Shown here: in pieces, positions 23,582 to 33,340 of the stretch
Numbering within the stretch: the first letter of the stretch is position 1
Layout of the letters: each line of letters starts with the position of its first letter
Source: Glycomyces tritici
Lineage (GTDB): Bacteria; Actinomycetota; Actinomycetes; Mycobacteriales; Micromonosporaceae
DNA length: 64,000 nucleotides
Assembly: GCF_030403505.1 (NCBI RefSeq)
Contig: NZ_JAUEMJ010000003.1
Coordinates: 434,001-498,000, forward strand
Direction of reading: 5' to 3'
Made by a program: the position numbers and the translations under genes
Notes under the pieces: model-generated
Seen by the model: the letters and a program-made list of their open reading frames with translations, nothing else
Told to the model about the DNA's origin: nothing
Databases searched by the model: none

Positions 23582-25830
23582 GGGCGTCCGGCCTCTTCGG
23601 TGACGGTGTCCCAGCCGTAGTCCTTGGTGGACTCGATGGTGGGCGGGGCCGCGGGTTTGCCGGTGCCGTTCGCTGCGGTGACCTGGTGCGCGGTGTCGTT
23701 GCGCCCGGATTCGTTGCGTCCGGTGTCGTTCGGTGCCGACTCGTTTCGGGCGGTGCCCTTGCGTGTGGCGTCGAGGCCGGGCCAGCCGGTCTCGGTGCGG
23801 GTGGTCCGGGTGCGGATGTCGAGGCGTTCGGCGACGGCTTCGCGCACGCGGGCGGCGATCTCGTCGGGCGTGCCGCCGGCCTCGATGACGAGGTACCGGC
23901 CGGCGTCGGCGGCGGCGAGCTGGAGGAACGTCTCGCGGACCTTCTCGTGGTACTCGAGCTGCTCCTGCTCGAGCCGGTCGCCCTCGCCGCCGGCCTTGGC
24001 GCGGTGGAGGCCGCTGGCGGGGTCGACGTCGAGGAGGACGGTGAGGTCGGGCTTGAGGCCGCCGGTGGCCCAGGTGGAGACCCAGGCGATCTCGTCCTTG
24101 CCGAGGGAGCGGCCGGAGCCCTGGTAGGCGATGGAGGAGTCGATGTAGCGGTCGGAGACGACGACGGCGCCGCGTTCGAGGGCGGGGCGGATGACCTTGT
24201 CGACGTGCTGGGCGCGGTCGGCGGCGAACAGGAGGGCTTCGGCGCGGGGTGCGGGCGCGGAGTCGCCGCCGGAGTCCAGGACGAGGGAGCGGATGCGCAT
24301 GCCGATGTCGGTGGCGCCGGGCTCGCGGGTGAGGACGGCCTCGTAGCCGCGGAGTTTGAGCCAGGCGGCGAGCTTGACGGACTGCGTGGACTTGCCAGCG
24401 CCTTCGCCGCCTTCGAAGACGACGAAGAAGCCGGTGCCGGCGACCGGTTCGGCGGCCGTGAGCGGGCGGCCGCGCAGGGAGGACCAGAGGTCGGCGAGGA
24501 CGGGCACGCCGGGCTTGTCGTCCATGGACTTGAACGCGGTGACGCCGAGCCAGACGACGAGGGCGGCGGCGATGAACAGGAGGATGCGGCTCATCGAGAG
24601 GGGCACTTCGGCGAAGCCGAGGTCGAGCCGGCGGGCGGCCTGCCAGCCGGCGAGCGGCGCGGCGATCGTCATGGAGAGCATGAGGATGACGCGGGCGGAG
24701 ACGGCGATGAACGCGAACATGCGGCCGCGGATCTCGTCCTCGGTCTCGCGCTGCAGGAGCGTGATCCCGGCGAGGAAGGCCATGCCCGCGCCGAGGCCGA
24801 TGACGAGCGAGCCGATGACGGAGAACACCATGTGCGGGGCGACGGCGTCGATCGCGAGGCCGCTGCCGGCGAGGACGATGCTCATGCCGAACCAGCGCAG
24901 CCGCGAGAGCTCGCCGATGAGCTTGGGCCCGAAGGCGATGCCGCAGCCCAGGCCGAGGAAGAGGAATACCGCGAGGGTGTAGAACGCGGCCTCGCCGGCG
25001 CCGAGCGTGGTGGCGTAGACGGTGCCGACGCCGATGAGGATGCCCGCGCCGCTGAACGCGCCGAGCATGCCGGTGATGAGGCCCCGGACGCGCTCGGAGG
25101 TGCGCAGGTAGGACCAGCCTTCGACGAAGTCGTGCCAGACGCTGGAGGTCTTGTCGCCGGTCTTGCCGATGCGGCCGGAGATCTGCGGGATGAAGAAGTA
25201 GACGGTGACGGCGAGGATCCCGAACATCGCGGCCGTGAGGTAGAGCGCGATGACCATCGGCTCGGCCCAGGTGCCGAGGTTCGACCAGACCGCGGAGCCG
25301 CGTTCGAGGATCGCGAGGACGGCGAAGGCCAGCGGCGGGGCGATGCCGTACGTGGTGGCGAGGCTGAGCTGGTTGGCGGCCTCGTACTTCTCCGGCGGGA
25401 GGAGGTTCGGGACGGCCGCTTCCTTCGCGGGCGACCAGATGAGGACCGCGCCCTCGATGCACAGCTGGGCGATGGCGAGCCAGGCGACGGTGACGGCGGT
25501 GTTGTCGGTGATGAGGTAGACCGTCGGGACGGAGGCGATGAGGAGGAAGCGGGCGGTGTCGCAGGCGGCCATGGTCTTGCGGCGGTCGAACCGGTCGGCG
25601 AAGACGCCGGCGACGGGGCCGAGCACCAGGGAGGGCAGGAGCCGCAGGACGATGGTGGCCGAGAACGCCGCGCCCTTGGCCGCAGGGTCGTCGAACAGGG
25701 ACTGGGCGAATCCGGCGGTGGCGAAGATGGCCAGCCAGTCGCCGAAGGAGGCCAGTCCGAGGACGGTCCAAAGGCGTCTGAACGGGCGGATCCGCAGCAC
25801 CGTCTGGATGTCGCCAAGGGTGTTCGCCAT
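23578..25830 (-). CDS. tmk: MFS-like membrane domain fused to thymidylate kinase
   Basis: A 750-residue fusion. Residues 1 to ~435 form a 10-12-helix MFS-type transporter domain. Residues ~468-660 are dTMP kinase, with P-loop GGEGAGKS at about 474-481, a TREPG motif and DRYIDSSIAYQG. The last ~90 residues are a low-complexity Asn/Gly/Arg/Thr tail with GRNES/GRND repeats. dTMP kinase phosphorylates dTMP to dTDP for DNA synthesis. Fused forms are known in some actinobacteria. The transporter's substrate is unknown, and the purpose of tethering the kinase to the membrane is an open question. It is coupled to holB. Confidence 0.92.
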   Translation of the reverse strand: MANTLGDIQTVLRIRPFRRLWTVLGLASFGDWLAIFATAGFAQSLFDDPAAKGAAFSATIVLRLLPSLVLGPVAGVFADRFDRRKTMAACDTARFLLIASVPTVYLITDNTAVTVAWLAIAQLCIEGAVLIWSPAKEAAVPNLLPPEKYEAANQLSLATTYGIAPPLAFAVLAILERGSAVWSNLGTWAEPMVIALYLTAAMFGILAVTVYFFIPQISGRIGKTGDKTSSVWHDFVEGWSYLRTSERVRGLITGMLGAFSGAGILIGVGTVYATTLGAGEAAFYTLAVFLFLGLGCGIAFGPKLIGELSRLRWFGMSIVLAGSGLAIDAVAPHMVFSVIGSLVIGLGAGMAFLAGITLLQRETEDEIRGRMFAFIAVSARVILMLSMTIAAPLAGWQAARRLDLGFAEVPLSMSRILLFIAAALVVWLGVTAFKSMDDKPGVPVLADLWSSLRGRPLTAAEPVAGTGFFVVFEGGEGAGKSTQSVKLAAWLKLRGYEAVLTREPGATDIGMRIRSLVLDSGGDSAPAPRAEALLFAADRAQHVDKVIRPALERGAVVVSDRYIDSSIAYQGSGRSLGKDEIAWVSTWATGGLKPDLTVLLDVDPASGLHRAKAGGEGDRLEQEQLEYHEKVRETFLQLAAADAGRYLVIEAGGTPDEIAARVREAVAERLDIRTRTTRTETGWPGLDATRKGTARNESAPNDTGRNESGRNDTAHQVTAANGTGKPAAPPTIESTKDYGWDTVTEEAGRP

Positions 25831-25935
25831 GCTGCTCCTCGAAAGTCAGAGACCGCACCGGGTCGACTACGAGACTAGTCGGCCCAGTGCGGTCACATGC
25901 CCCGGCGCGGTGGTTTGAGTGGCCTGGGACCCCTC

Positions 25936-26607
25936 TTAAGGAAGGCGGCGGCCGAGGTAGTCGCAGACGACGTCGGCGGCCTCGGCGATCGACGCGGAGC
26001 AGCCTTCGGGGTCGCGGCGGAAGGCCAGGCGGACCAGGGCCTGCCCGGTCTCGACGGCCACGGTGACGGTCTTGTTGAGCTCGTCGTCGCCGCCGATGCC
26101 GAAGCGCTGGCCGAGCCCGGCGAGGATCTGGTCGGCGATCACGTCGCCGCCGGTGGTGACGGCGTCGGCCCGGCCCGGGTCGATGGCGTCGGCCAGGTGG
26201 AGCACGCGGAAGCCGGGCGCGGTCCGGTACATCTGGACGTACTCGTCGATGGCGGCCTCGACCCCGCCGCGCCAGTCGGCGGGCGGTTCGGCGTCGAAGC
26301 GTGCGGCGAGGCGCTCGAAGTACAGGTCGATGTAGCGCTGGCTCAGGGCTTCGGCGAGCGAGCGCTTGTCCCCGAAGAACTGGTAGACCGAGCCGATGGC
26401 GACGTCGGCGCGCTGGGCGATGGCGGTGGTCGAGAGCCGGTCGTAGCCGACCTCTTCGATCAGGTCCGCGGCGGCGTCGAGCATCCGGCGCACGCGCGCG
26501 GCCGAACGCTCCTGGACGGGCAGGCGCCGCAGCGAATGCGTGGCACCGAACTTCGACACCGGTGACATCGTGGGCTGCCTTGCGGCCGGCACGGTAGCAG
26601 TGCTCAT
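25936..26607 (-). CDS. TetR-family transcriptional regulator
   Basis: A 223-residue repressor-type protein. The N-terminal HTH (about residues 35-80) includes YDRLSTTAIAQRADVAIGSVYQFFGDK, a strong TetR match, and the C-terminal helical domain binds the ligand. ATG 26607 is chosen because GGGGGGAG lies upstream. It stands upstream of the co-directional tmk-holB genes and divergent from mshA. The ligand is unknown. Confidence 0.9.
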   Translation of the reverse strand: MSTATVPAARQPTMSPVSKFGATHSLRRLPVQERSAARVRRMLDAAADLIEEVGYDRLSTTAIAQRADVAIGSVYQFFGDKRSLAEALSQRYIDLYFERLAARFDAEPPADWRGGVEAAIDEYVQMYRTAPGFRVLHLADAIDPGRADAVTTGGDVIADQILAGLGQRFGIGGDDELNKTVTVAVETGQALVRLAFRRDPEGCSASIAEAADVVCDYLGRRLP

Positions 26608-26952
26608 GGTGTTGTCTCCCCCCTGTGATGACAAGTATCCCCATCATGGACGACTTGCCCGGATTTGAGGCTCATTCCGGGTCGTGTCGCGAGGGAAATT
26701 CCAACTTCACCCCGGGAGGCGCGATCAGGCGGTCTCGACCGTCATGTCGCGAAACGACTTGACGCGATGCGGAGTTCATCACTCTCACGGTTGCGGCGGT
26801 TGTGCGTGAACACCCGGACACGGAAGGATTGCGAGGGTTTTGCGCGTTGCTTCAGGGGACACGCAGCGGCAACTGAGGGCTCGCGGGCTTCGCGAGAGCC
26901 GATTCACGGCTCGCAAGCGTCGCCGAGAGGGCCCCGCGGGAGAGGACGACAC
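26608..26952. other. Divergent intergenic region tetR/mshA
   Basis: 345 bases without a gene. It contains a loose inverted pair, ACAAGT...ACTTGC (26629-26657), that could be the TetR operator. No clear promoter hexamers were identified. Confidence 0.4.
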
Positions 26953-28254
26953 ATGCAGCAGAGGCGCACGCCGACCTTCAGGGCACGATGCCGAAAGCAG
27001 AACGTCCGTCGCGTAGCGATGGTCTCGGTGCACACCTCCCCGCTGGCGCAGCCCGGCACGGGCGACGCCGGCGGCATGAACGTGTACGTCCTCAACACCG
27101 CCCGCGAACTCGCCCGCTCCGGCGTCGAAGTCGAGGTCTTCACCCGGGCCACCAGCTCCGAGGAGCCCCCCACGGTGGAGGCGGCGCCCGGCGTCCTCGT
27201 CCACCACCTGCCCGCCGGGCCCTTCGAGGGCCTGTCGAAGAACGACCTCCCGACGCAGCTGTGCGCGTTCACCGGCGGGCTCCTGCGCGCCGAGGCCCGC
27301 AACCGGCCCGGCCACTACGACCTCATCCACGCCCACTACTGGCTCTCCGGCCAGGCCGCGTGGGTCGCCGCCGACCGGTGGGGCGTGCCGCTCGTCCAGA
27401 CCTTCCACACCCTCGCCAAGGTGAAGAACGCCCAGCTCGCCGAAGGCGACTCCCCCGAGCCCATCGGCCGCGTCGTCGGCGAGGAGCAGATCACCACCGA
27501 GGCCGACCTCCTCATCGCCAACACCGCCGCCGAAGCCGAGGAGCTGCACCGCTACTACGGCGCCGACGAGCGCCGCGTCGAAGTCATCCACCCCGGCGTC
27601 GACCTCGGCGTCTTCCGCCCCGGCGACCAGTACGCCGCCCGCCAGGCCCTCGGCCTGCCTCAGAACGCGCTCGTCGTCGCGTTCGTCGGCCGCATCCAGC
27701 CCGCCAAGGCACCGGACGTGCTCCTGCGCGGCCTCGCCCGCCTGCGCGAGACCGACCCGCAGCTGGCCGAGCGCATCGTCCCCGTCTTCGTCGGCGGGCC
27801 CTCCAACACCGACCTGTACTGGCTCCCCAAACTCGCCGGAGAACTCGGCCTCGGCGACCGCGTCCAATGGCGCACCCCGCGCTCGGGCGAAGCGCTCGCC
27901 CAGGTCTACCGGGCCGCCGACGCCGTCGCCGTCCCCAGCTACAACGAGTCGTTCGGCCTCGTCGCCCTCGAGGCCCAGGCCGCCGGCACGCCCGTCATCG
28001 CAGCGAAAGTGGGCGGCCTCACCACCGCCGTCAGCGACGGCGCCTCCGGGCTCCTGGTCGACTCCCACTCCGCCGACGACTGGGCCGCCGCCCTCGGCCG
28101 CCTCATGGGCGACCGGGCCCTGCGCGAACGCCTCGCCGCCGGCGCCCGCACCCACGCCGCGCTCTTCTCCTGGCAGACCACCGCCGAAGGCCTCAGCGGC
28201 GCCTACCGGCGCGCGCTCCTCGCCCGCTCCCAGGCGATTACCCTGAACCGGTGA
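26953..28254 (+). CDS. mshA: D-inositol-3-phosphate glycosyltransferase (mycothiol synthesis)
   Basis: A 433-residue GT-B (GT4) glycosyltransferase that joins UDP-GlcNAc to inositol-3-phosphate, the first step in mycothiol synthesis. Conserved blocks are visible: [24 protein letters not shown] (about residues 23-46), [20 protein letters not shown] and the [14 protein letters not shown]-x7-E motif. Start ATG 26953. Its stop overlaps the YbjN-like gene as GTGA. The pairing with ybjN, and gpm-senX3-regX3 further on, mirrors Mycobacterium Rv0486-Rv0491. Confidence 0.95.
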   Translation: MQQRRTPTFRARCRKQNVRRVAMVSVHTSPLAQPGTGDAGGMNVYVLNTARELARSGVEVEVFTRATSSEEPPTVEAAPGVLVHHLPAGPFEGLSKNDLPTQLCAFTGGLLRAEARNRPGHYDLIHAHYWLSGQAAWVAADRWGVPLVQTFHTLAKVKNAQLAEGDSPEPIGRVVGEEQITTEADLLIANTAAEAEELHRYYGADERRVEVIHPGVDLGVFRPGDQYAARQALGLPQNALVVAFVGRIQPAKAPDVLLRGLARLRETDPQLAERIVPVFVGGPSNTDLYWLPKLAGELGLGDRVQWRTPRSGEALAQVYRAADAVAVPSYNESFGLVALEAQAAGTPVIAAKVGGLTTAVSDGASGLLVDSHSADDWAAALGRLMGDRALRERLAAGARTHAALFSWQTTAEGLSGAYRRALLARSQAITLNR

Positions 28255-28727
28255 TCGAACAGCTCCAGGCCGCCCTCGAGGAGATCGGCGCCGACTACCG
28301 CGCCGACACGCCCCGCTCGGTCGTCGTCAGCCTCCCCGGGCAGCGCAAGCTCACCATCACCTGCGGGCTCGTGCTCGAAGACCACGCCCTGCGCGTCGAG
28401 GCCTTCGTCGCCCGCAGGCCCGAGGAGCACCACGAGCAGGTCTGGGCGGAACTCCTGCGCCGCAACGGGAAGCTGTACGCCGTGGCGTTCGCGACCGACG
28501 AGTCCGAGGACATCCACCTCGTCGGCCGCCTCCCGTTCACCGCGATCACCGCCGCCGAGCTCGACCGCGTCCTCGGCCAGGTCCTCGAAGCCGCCGACAC
28601 CGCGTTCAACGTCATCCTCGAACTCGGCTTCCGCACCTCCATAGAGGAGGAGTGGCGCTGGCGGCTCGCCCGCGGCGAGTCCACGAAGAACCTCGCGGCC
28701 TTCGAGCACCTCAAACCGCGCGACTAG
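28251..28727 (+). CDS. YbjN-domain protein
   Basis: A 158-residue protein of the YbjN/type III secretion chaperone-like fold, the constant downstream neighbour of mshA in actinobacteria (Rv0487-like). The start is GTG 28251, overlapping the mshA stop. Its role is unknown; the strict linkage suggests something tied to mycothiol or a chaperone-like function. A 12-bp hairpin terminator follows at 28733-28760. Confidence 0.85.
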   Translation: MIEQLQAALEEIGADYRADTPRSVVVSLPGQRKLTITCGLVLEDHALRVEAFVARRPEEHHEQVWAELLRRNGKLYAVAFATDESEDIHLVGRLPFTAITAAELDRVLGQVLEAADTAFNVILELGFRTSIEEEWRWRLARGESTKNLAAFEHLKPRD

Positions 28728-28732
28728 GGCCC

Positions 28733-28760
28733 GGCCTGCGAACCCGGCGGTTCGCAGGCC
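28733..28760. terminator. Terminator after mshA-ybjN
   Basis: GGCCTGCGAACC, loop CGGC, and GGTTCGCAGGCC form a perfect 12-bp stem between convergent genes. Confidence 0.85.
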
Positions 28761-28765
28761 AGGCC

Positions 28766-29761
28766 TTACAGGCGCCCGGCGGCCAGGATCTCCTGCGCCC
28801 GCACCTGCATGTCCTGGGCGCGCTTGTGGAACGAGTAGAACGCCTCCTCGTGCGCGCTCACAAAGGCGACCAGGTACTCCCAGAACACCTCGACCTGCAC
28901 CTCCTCCAGCCTGGACTCGGCATGGCACGCCGCGTCGTCCTCGGCGGTCGCCACGACCTCCTCGGCCAGCGCCGCCTCGGCCTCCGCGAGGGTCATCGTC
29001 CCCTCGATCTGCCACGCCGCCTTGAGGTCCCCGGCCCGGCTGAACAGGGCGCTGCGCAGGTGGATCGGCTCCCCGTAGTCGTGGCCGCGGGCGTCCATGC
29101 AGTCGGCCCAGGCGTGCAGCGCCTCGGCGACCCGCTCGTCCGTCGCCCAGTCGGTGCCGCCGCGCGCGCCCGCGAGGCCGGCGTGGTTGAGGTAGTCCGG
29201 GTAGGCGCCGTCGGCCAGCGCGTCCTCCGCTTCGCGCATGCACCCGCCCCCGGCGCGCTCGGACTCGCCGACGTCGGGCAGCAGCACCGTCTCGGCCTCC
29301 ATGCCGGGCGAACCGTAGTACGCGTCGAAGTAGGCGTCCTGGTCCGCTTGCGGCAGTTCGGTGAACGGGTCGGGTTCGGTGTGGACGCCCTCGCCGTTCG
29401 CCCCTTCGTACATGAGGGTGATGGCGGGGTCGTCGACCCGGATGCCGTAGATCTCCGCGGGCGGCAGGGAGGGGTCGGGCTCGGAGTAGACCCACTCGCC
29501 GAGGAGGTCGCGGATGTCGGCGGCCTCCTCGTACTCGGCCGCGGGGGGATGGACGGTGAAGCCGAGGGTCTCGACGCACAGCTTCGCGACCCGCTCGAGG
29601 GCCTGCTCGACGCCGTCGGCCGAGGCCATGTTGTCGGCGAGCACGGCTTCGGCGGTCGCGCGGTCGATCGGTTCGGGGGGTTCGGCGCAGCCGGCCAGGA
29701 GCGCCGCGGCGAGGAAGGCCGGGGCGCCGCGAGCGACCCGGCCTTTCAGCAGGTCAGGCAT
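28766..29761 (-). CDS. Putative lipoprotein of unknown function
   Basis: A 331-residue protein with an N-terminal signal and the lipobox LLAGC at about residues 21-25, so lipid anchoring at the outer face of the membrane is expected. The mature part is acidic and helical, with paired cysteines (CMREAEDAL..., ADCMD, DDAACH). The family is not recognised. Its start overlaps the end of the upstream secreted-protein gene by 8 bp, so the two form an operon. Confidence 0.75.
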   Translation of the reverse strand: MPDLLKGRVARGAPAFLAAALLAGCAEPPEPIDRATAEAVLADNMASADGVEQALERVAKLCVETLGFTVHPPAAEYEEAADIRDLLGEWVYSEPDPSLPPAEIYGIRVDDPAITLMYEGANGEGVHTEPDPFTELPQADQDAYFDAYYGSPGMEAETVLLPDVGESERAGGGCMREAEDALADGAYPDYLNHAGLAGARGGTDWATDERVAEALHAWADCMDARGHDYGEPIHLRSALFSRAGDLKAAWQIEGTMTLAEAEAALAEEVVATAEDDAACHAESRLEEVQVEVFWEYLVAFVSAHEEAFYSFHKRAQDMQVRAQEILAAGRL

Positions 29762-30173
29762 AGGTCCACTCGGTGTGGCAGCCTGAGCTGCAGCCCGAGT
29801 GCCAGGACTTGTCGACGCCGTTGCGGTAGAACCGCACCGTCACCGGGTTGCCCACGGTCGCCGCGCTGCCGGACCGCTTCTTCCCGGTGCTCCCGGCGCC
29901 GGTGGAGTTGGAGTAGTAGACGTTGACCCAGGCGTAGTGCTCGCCGCAGGACGTGAAGCGGGAGCGCCACCGCATCGTCTCGCCGTAGTCGTCGCCGTTG
30001 GTGGTGGACACGCCCGACCACCAGTCGTCGCAGCTCATCGTGTAGTTGACGCCGCCCGCGGTCGCGGGCGAGGGCAGCGCGAGCGCGCCGGCGGCCACGA
30101 GCACGGCCATGGCGGCCGCCGCTCCGATCCGGCGCAGCACGGGCGTTAGAGTGGACCGAGGTCCCCTGTTCAT
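29754..30173 (-). CDS. Small secreted protein
   Basis: A 139-residue protein with a signal peptide (arginine-rich start, alanine/valine core, cleavage near ATAGG at about residues 38-42). The mature part of ~100 residues is rich in Ser, Thr, Trp and Tyr with four to five cysteines (MSCDD, TSCGE, GCSSGC), suggesting disulfides in a small beta-fold. The start ATG 30173 has GGAAGGAG upstream. The family is unrecognised. It overlaps the downstream lipoprotein gene. Confidence 0.7.
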   Translation of the reverse strand: MNRGPRSTLTPVLRRIGAAAAMAVLVAAGALALPSPATAGGVNYTMSCDDWWSGVSTTNGDDYGETMRWRSRFTSCGEHYAWVNVYYSNSTGAGSTGKKRSGSAATVGNPVTVRFYRNGVDKSWHSGCSSGCHTEWTYA

Positions 30174-30765
30174 TCGGACTCCTTCCAGTGCAGGGTGATT
30201 CACGGCGCGCGGTCATCTCGGTTGGCGCCTGTGACCGCGCGCTGACCAGACGCTATCGGCACCCGCAACAGTCCACAAGGCCCGGAAGTCGATATGGCAC
30301 ACCGTCCCACAACGTGGACCATTCGACACGAACCGGCATGGGGCGACAGCGGCCTCCCGCCTACCCGGGGCGACTCGGCCGCAAAAGTGGTGGTTCGGAC
30401 CCGAACATGGCGCTTGTCAACCACCGGGACGTCCCCGTAGCGTGGAGTGAGCACGAGCGCACTGTCGGCGTTCCCCACCGGTTCGGCTGTGCGCCAATCA
30501 GACCGACGCCGTACCCCTGAGTCCGCGCGGACCCTCGGATCCCGCCGCTGCGCCACCGCCGCCACAGCGGCCACCCTGGCCGCCGCGCGGAAGACCCTCC
30601 CTCGACCGAGGCGCTTCGACGCGCACGGCAGTCCGCGACCCCTGCGGCATGCCGGACCTCCACCACACGACACCGGGCACCGACCGGAGCACAGCGCTCG
30701 CCGACGCAGGCCGCAGCGCTCACGGCCATGCCGTCCGGCCGGAACCGGGAACGAAGGAGCAGCAC
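30174..30765. other. Gene-free stretch before the SDR gene
   Basis: About 590 bases with no convincing coding sequence. Open frames are shadows with poor codon bias. No promoter or repeat stands out. Confidence 0.4.
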
Positions 30766-31503
30766 ATGGACACCGACCACCAGCCGGTCTCACTGATCAC
30801 CGGCGCCGACCGCGGCATCGGGCTCGCCCTCGCGCGCCGCCTGGCCGGCGCGGGCCACGCACTCGTCCTCCACTCGAACGACGGCCCCGGGCTCGAGCGG
30901 TCCGTCGCCGAGGCGGGGTGGTCCGAGCGGCGGGTGCTGACCGCCGCGCACGACGTGGCCGACGCCGACGCCGTGGAGGCCGCGGTCGCGGCGGCCGTCG
31001 ACCGCTTCGGCAGAGTCGACAACCTGCTCAACGTGGCCGGCGTCGCCTACCGCGGCGGGGTGCTGGACACCGACCTGGAGGTCTGGGAGCAGACCCTGCG
31101 CACCAACCTGACCGGCTACTTCCTGATGTCCCGGGCGGTGCTGCCGCACATGAAGGACGCGGGCACCGGGACCATCGTCAACATGTCCTCCACCTGGGGG
31201 AAGCGCGGCGCGCCGCCCGGCGCGATGCTCGCCTACTCCGTCTCGAAGTTCGGCGTCGAAGGGCTGACCAAGGGCCTGATCGAGGAGGCGCGCGCGTGGG
31301 GCGTGAAGGTCTCCAGCATCGTCCTCGACAAAGTGGACACAGGGTTTCGGGACAACATGCGCCCCCATGTCGAGTACGGGCCGGAGCAGCGGGCGCGGAT
31401 GCTCAGCGCCGAGGACGTGGCCGACGCCGCCATGGCGGTGCTGAGCAGCTCGAACCGGGCCCATCCGTCCACGATCGAACTCGACGCCTGGCTCTGGGCC
31501 TGA
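30766..31503 (+). CDS. Short-chain dehydrogenase/reductase
   Basis: A 245-residue classical SDR, probably NAD(P)-dependent. The cofactor motif TGADRGIG is at about residues 11-18, with NVAG near 87-90, and the catalytic Ser (NMSST) and YSVSK (Tyr, Lys) follow. Substrate unknown. ATG 30766 is chosen for the GGAG box and family length over longer upstream starts. Its neighbours are not obviously in the same pathway. Confidence 0.9.
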   Translation: MDTDHQPVSLITGADRGIGLALARRLAGAGHALVLHSNDGPGLERSVAEAGWSERRVLTAAHDVADADAVEAAVAAAVDRFGRVDNLLNVAGVAYRGGVLDTDLEVWEQTLRTNLTGYFLMSRAVLPHMKDAGTGTIVNMSSTWGKRGAPPGAMLAYSVSKFGVEGLTKGLIEEARAWGVKVSSIVLDKVDTGFRDNMRPHVEYGPEQRARMLSAEDVADAAMAVLSSSNRAHPSTIELDAWLWA

Positions 31504-31581
31504 GCCGGGCGCGGCGGGCGGCGGGCCGCGGGGCCCGCCGCCCGGCTGCCGCACTGCCCGGCGGGCGCTGCCCGGCAGCGC

Positions 31582-31932
31582 TTACCCGTCGGCGGGCTCC
31601 CAGGCGCGCACCAGGTCCAGCAGGCCGGGGAAGCGCGCTTCCAGATCGTCCTCGCGCACGGTGTTGCGCTTCTCGACCCCGACCATGCGCTGCCGCATGA
31701 TCCCCGACTCCCGCAGCACCTTCCAGTGGTGGGTGCCGGTGGACTTCGGACGGTCGATCTTGAACCAGCCGCACGGGCGCTCGACGCCGCCGGCGTCGCG
31801 CAGGTAGGCGCGGACGATGTCCAGCCGCAGCGGGTCACTGAGCGCGGCGAGCACCTTCTCGAGGCGGAGTTCCGCCCTGGCCGGCTCGGGGAGACGGCCC
31901 GTCTCCGCGTCGGCGACGGGTGATTCCTGCAT
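31582..31932 (-). CDS. ArsR-family HTH regulator
   Basis: A 116-residue winged-helix regulator. KVLAALSDPLRLDIVRAYL (about residues 25-43) and STGTHHWKVLRESGIM (about 64-79) are the typical ArsR DNA-binding helices. The conserved metal-box ELCVC is absent, so it may sense a non-metal ligand. It is divergent from the EamA transporter, with two palindromes between them, which suggests it controls that exporter and itself. Confidence 0.88.
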   Translation of the reverse strand: MQESPVADAETGRLPEPARAELRLEKVLAALSDPLRLDIVRAYLRDAGGVERPCGWFKIDRPKSTGTHHWKVLRESGIMRQRMVGVEKRNTVREDDLEARFPGLLDLVRAWEPADG

Positions 31933-31942
31933 ATTTCATCCT

Positions 31943-31958
31943 TGTGACTCAGATCACT
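31943..31958. promoter_or_regulatory. CRP-like site
   Basis: TGTGA-CTCAGA-TCACT matches 9 of 10 conserved positions of the CRP consensus TGTGA-N6-TCACA. It lies just upstream of the ArsR gene start (31932), where a CRP/FNR-type protein could act. Confidence 0.4.
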
Positions 31959-31978
31959 AAATGGAAGTACGAGTTCAA

Positions 31979-32012
31979 TCGTACATTACGATATGTTCGA
32001 CTTTATTCGAAC
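31979..32012. promoter_or_regulatory. Two palindromes between arsR-like and eamA-like genes
   Basis: TCGTA-CAT-TACGA (31979-31991) and GTTCGA-CTTTAT-TCGAAC (31995-32012) are perfect inverted repeats in an AT-rich patch upstream of the transporter start at 32052. They are candidates for the ArsR-type operator. Confidence 0.5.
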
Positions 32013-32051
32013 TAGCTCGATCTCACCGGAACCATCGCGAAGGAGTCCGCC

Positions 32052-33038
32052 GTGACTCGCGACAGCCGCAGCGTCTACCCGCTCCTCACCCTCTCCGCCT
32101 GCTTCTGGGGCCTGACGTTCAACTTCGCCGACTACACCGTCGGCCACCTGACCCCGCCCGCCAGCGCCGCACTGCGCTTCACCCTGGCGGCGGCGCTGAT
32201 CAGCCTCATCCTCGCCCCGCAGCTGCGGAAGGTCCTCGCGGTCGCCAAGCGCAACCTCGGCATCTTCGCGCTCATCAGCATGTTCGGCGTGTTCGGGTTC
32301 AACACCTTCTTCTTCCTCGGCGTGCAGTTCACCTCCCCCACCAACGGCGCGCTCATCCAGGCGACCAACCCGCTGGTGACCGCCCTCGTCGCCGCCGTCC
32401 TCTTCAAAGAGAAGATCAGCGGCAACCACAAGCTGGGCACCGGCATCAGCTTCATCGGCGTCGCCGCACTGGTCCTGCTCGGCTCCGCGCAGGGCCTCGC
32501 GGCCCCCAACCTCGGCGACATCTGCTTCCTCATCGCCAACATCTGCTTCGCGTTCTACGCGGTGCTGCAGAAGCGCTACGTCAAGGACAGCACCCCGATC
32601 ATCACCACCGGCGTCACCACCGTCATCGGCTTCGTCCCGCTGTGGATCGTCGCGGCCTCGGTCGCGCCCCGCCCCACGCCCGACGTCCTGGCGGGCCTGC
32701 CCTGGCAGGTGTACGCCGCACTGCTGTTCATGGGCGCCCTCGGATCGGTCCTCGCGTTCGTCTTCTGGAACCGCGGCATCCGCGTCATCGGCGTCGCCGA
32801 CACCGCGATCTTCTTCCACCTCGTCCCCGTGTTCACCGTCCTGGGCTCCTTCCTCCTCGGGCAGGAGGTCACCTGGTTCCAGGTCGGCGCGGGACTGGTC
32901 GTGATGTCCGGCGTCCTCATCGCCACCGGCTCCCACCGCCGGCTCTTCGCCAGGTTCCTCCCCGCCCCCGCCGCAGACGAGGCGGCGGCCCCGCAGTCCC
33001 CCGCCCCCGTCGGCGACGGCGGCGCCGCACGGCGTTGA
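32052..33038 (+). CDS. EamA/DMT-family transporter
   Basis: A 328-residue inner-membrane protein with about ten transmembrane helices in two EamA repeats, followed by a short Ala/Pro-rich cytoplasmic tail. Drug/metabolite transporters of this type export amino acids, nucleosides or drugs; the substrate here is unknown. The start is GTG 32052 with AGGAG upstream. It is divergent from an ArsR regulator and followed by a small HTH gene, together a plausible self-contained efflux unit. Confidence 0.9.
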   Translation: MTRDSRSVYPLLTLSACFWGLTFNFADYTVGHLTPPASAALRFTLAAALISLILAPQLRKVLAVAKRNLGIFALISMFGVFGFNTFFFLGVQFTSPTNGALIQATNPLVTALVAAVLFKEKISGNHKLGTGISFIGVAALVLLGSAQGLAAPNLGDICFLIANICFAFYAVLQKRYVKDSTPIITTGVTTVIGFVPLWIVAASVAPRPTPDVLAGLPWQVYAALLFMGALGSVLAFVFWNRGIRVIGVADTAIFFHLVPVFTVLGSFLLGQEVTWFQVGAGLVVMSGVLIATGSHRRLFARFLPAPAADEAAAPQSPAPVGDGGAARR

Positions 33039-33073
33039 GCCCCCGCCGAGGACCCCCGAGAAAGGACACCGGT

Positions 33074-33340
33074 GTGCACCCCCTGACCACCACCTCCCGG
33101 TTCAGCGCCGACGAGATCGAACTGCTCTCCTGCGTCATCGCCGCGCCCAACCACGAGAACGCCGCCGCGTGGCTCGGCTGCTCCCCCACCCACCTGCGCC
33201 GCCGCCTCAAGCAGACGCGGGACCGGTTCCGGGTCGAGACCAACGCGCAGCTCATCGTCCTCGCCGCCGCCAGCCGCTCCATCGACCTGGACCGGGTGCT
33301 GCCGTACGGCTGCCGCTCCGGCGAGCGGAGCGACCGGTGA
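33074..33340 (+). CDS. Small LuxR-like HTH protein
   Basis: About 88 residues with a helix-turn-helix resembling LuxR-type C-terminal domains ([25 protein letters not shown], then [11 protein letters not shown]). There is no receiver or sensory part. GTG 33074 is chosen, 35 bp after the transporter stop, with AAAGGA upstream. It is likely co-transcribed with the EamA gene. Confidence 0.6.
   Translation: MHPLTTTSRFSADEIELLSCVIAAPNHENAAAWLGCSPTHLRRRLKQTRDRFRVETNAQLIVLAAASRSIDLDRVLPYGCRSGERSDR

Noticed and set aside
22418..26647. A continuous 1409-codon open frame on the minus strand
   Set aside because: Only its last ~387 codons are real (holB). The rest is an Arg/Pro/Gly-rich shadow of tmk and tetR, open only because stop codons are rare in very GC-rich DNA.
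30447..31700. A 417-codon frame overlapping the SDR gene
   Set aside because: It is out of frame with the SDR, extremely Arg-rich, and has no domain.
31995..32012. LexA (SOS) box
   Set aside because: The half-sites are in the reverse order (GTTCGA first) with a 6-bp spacer, unlike TCGAAC-N4-GTTCGA.
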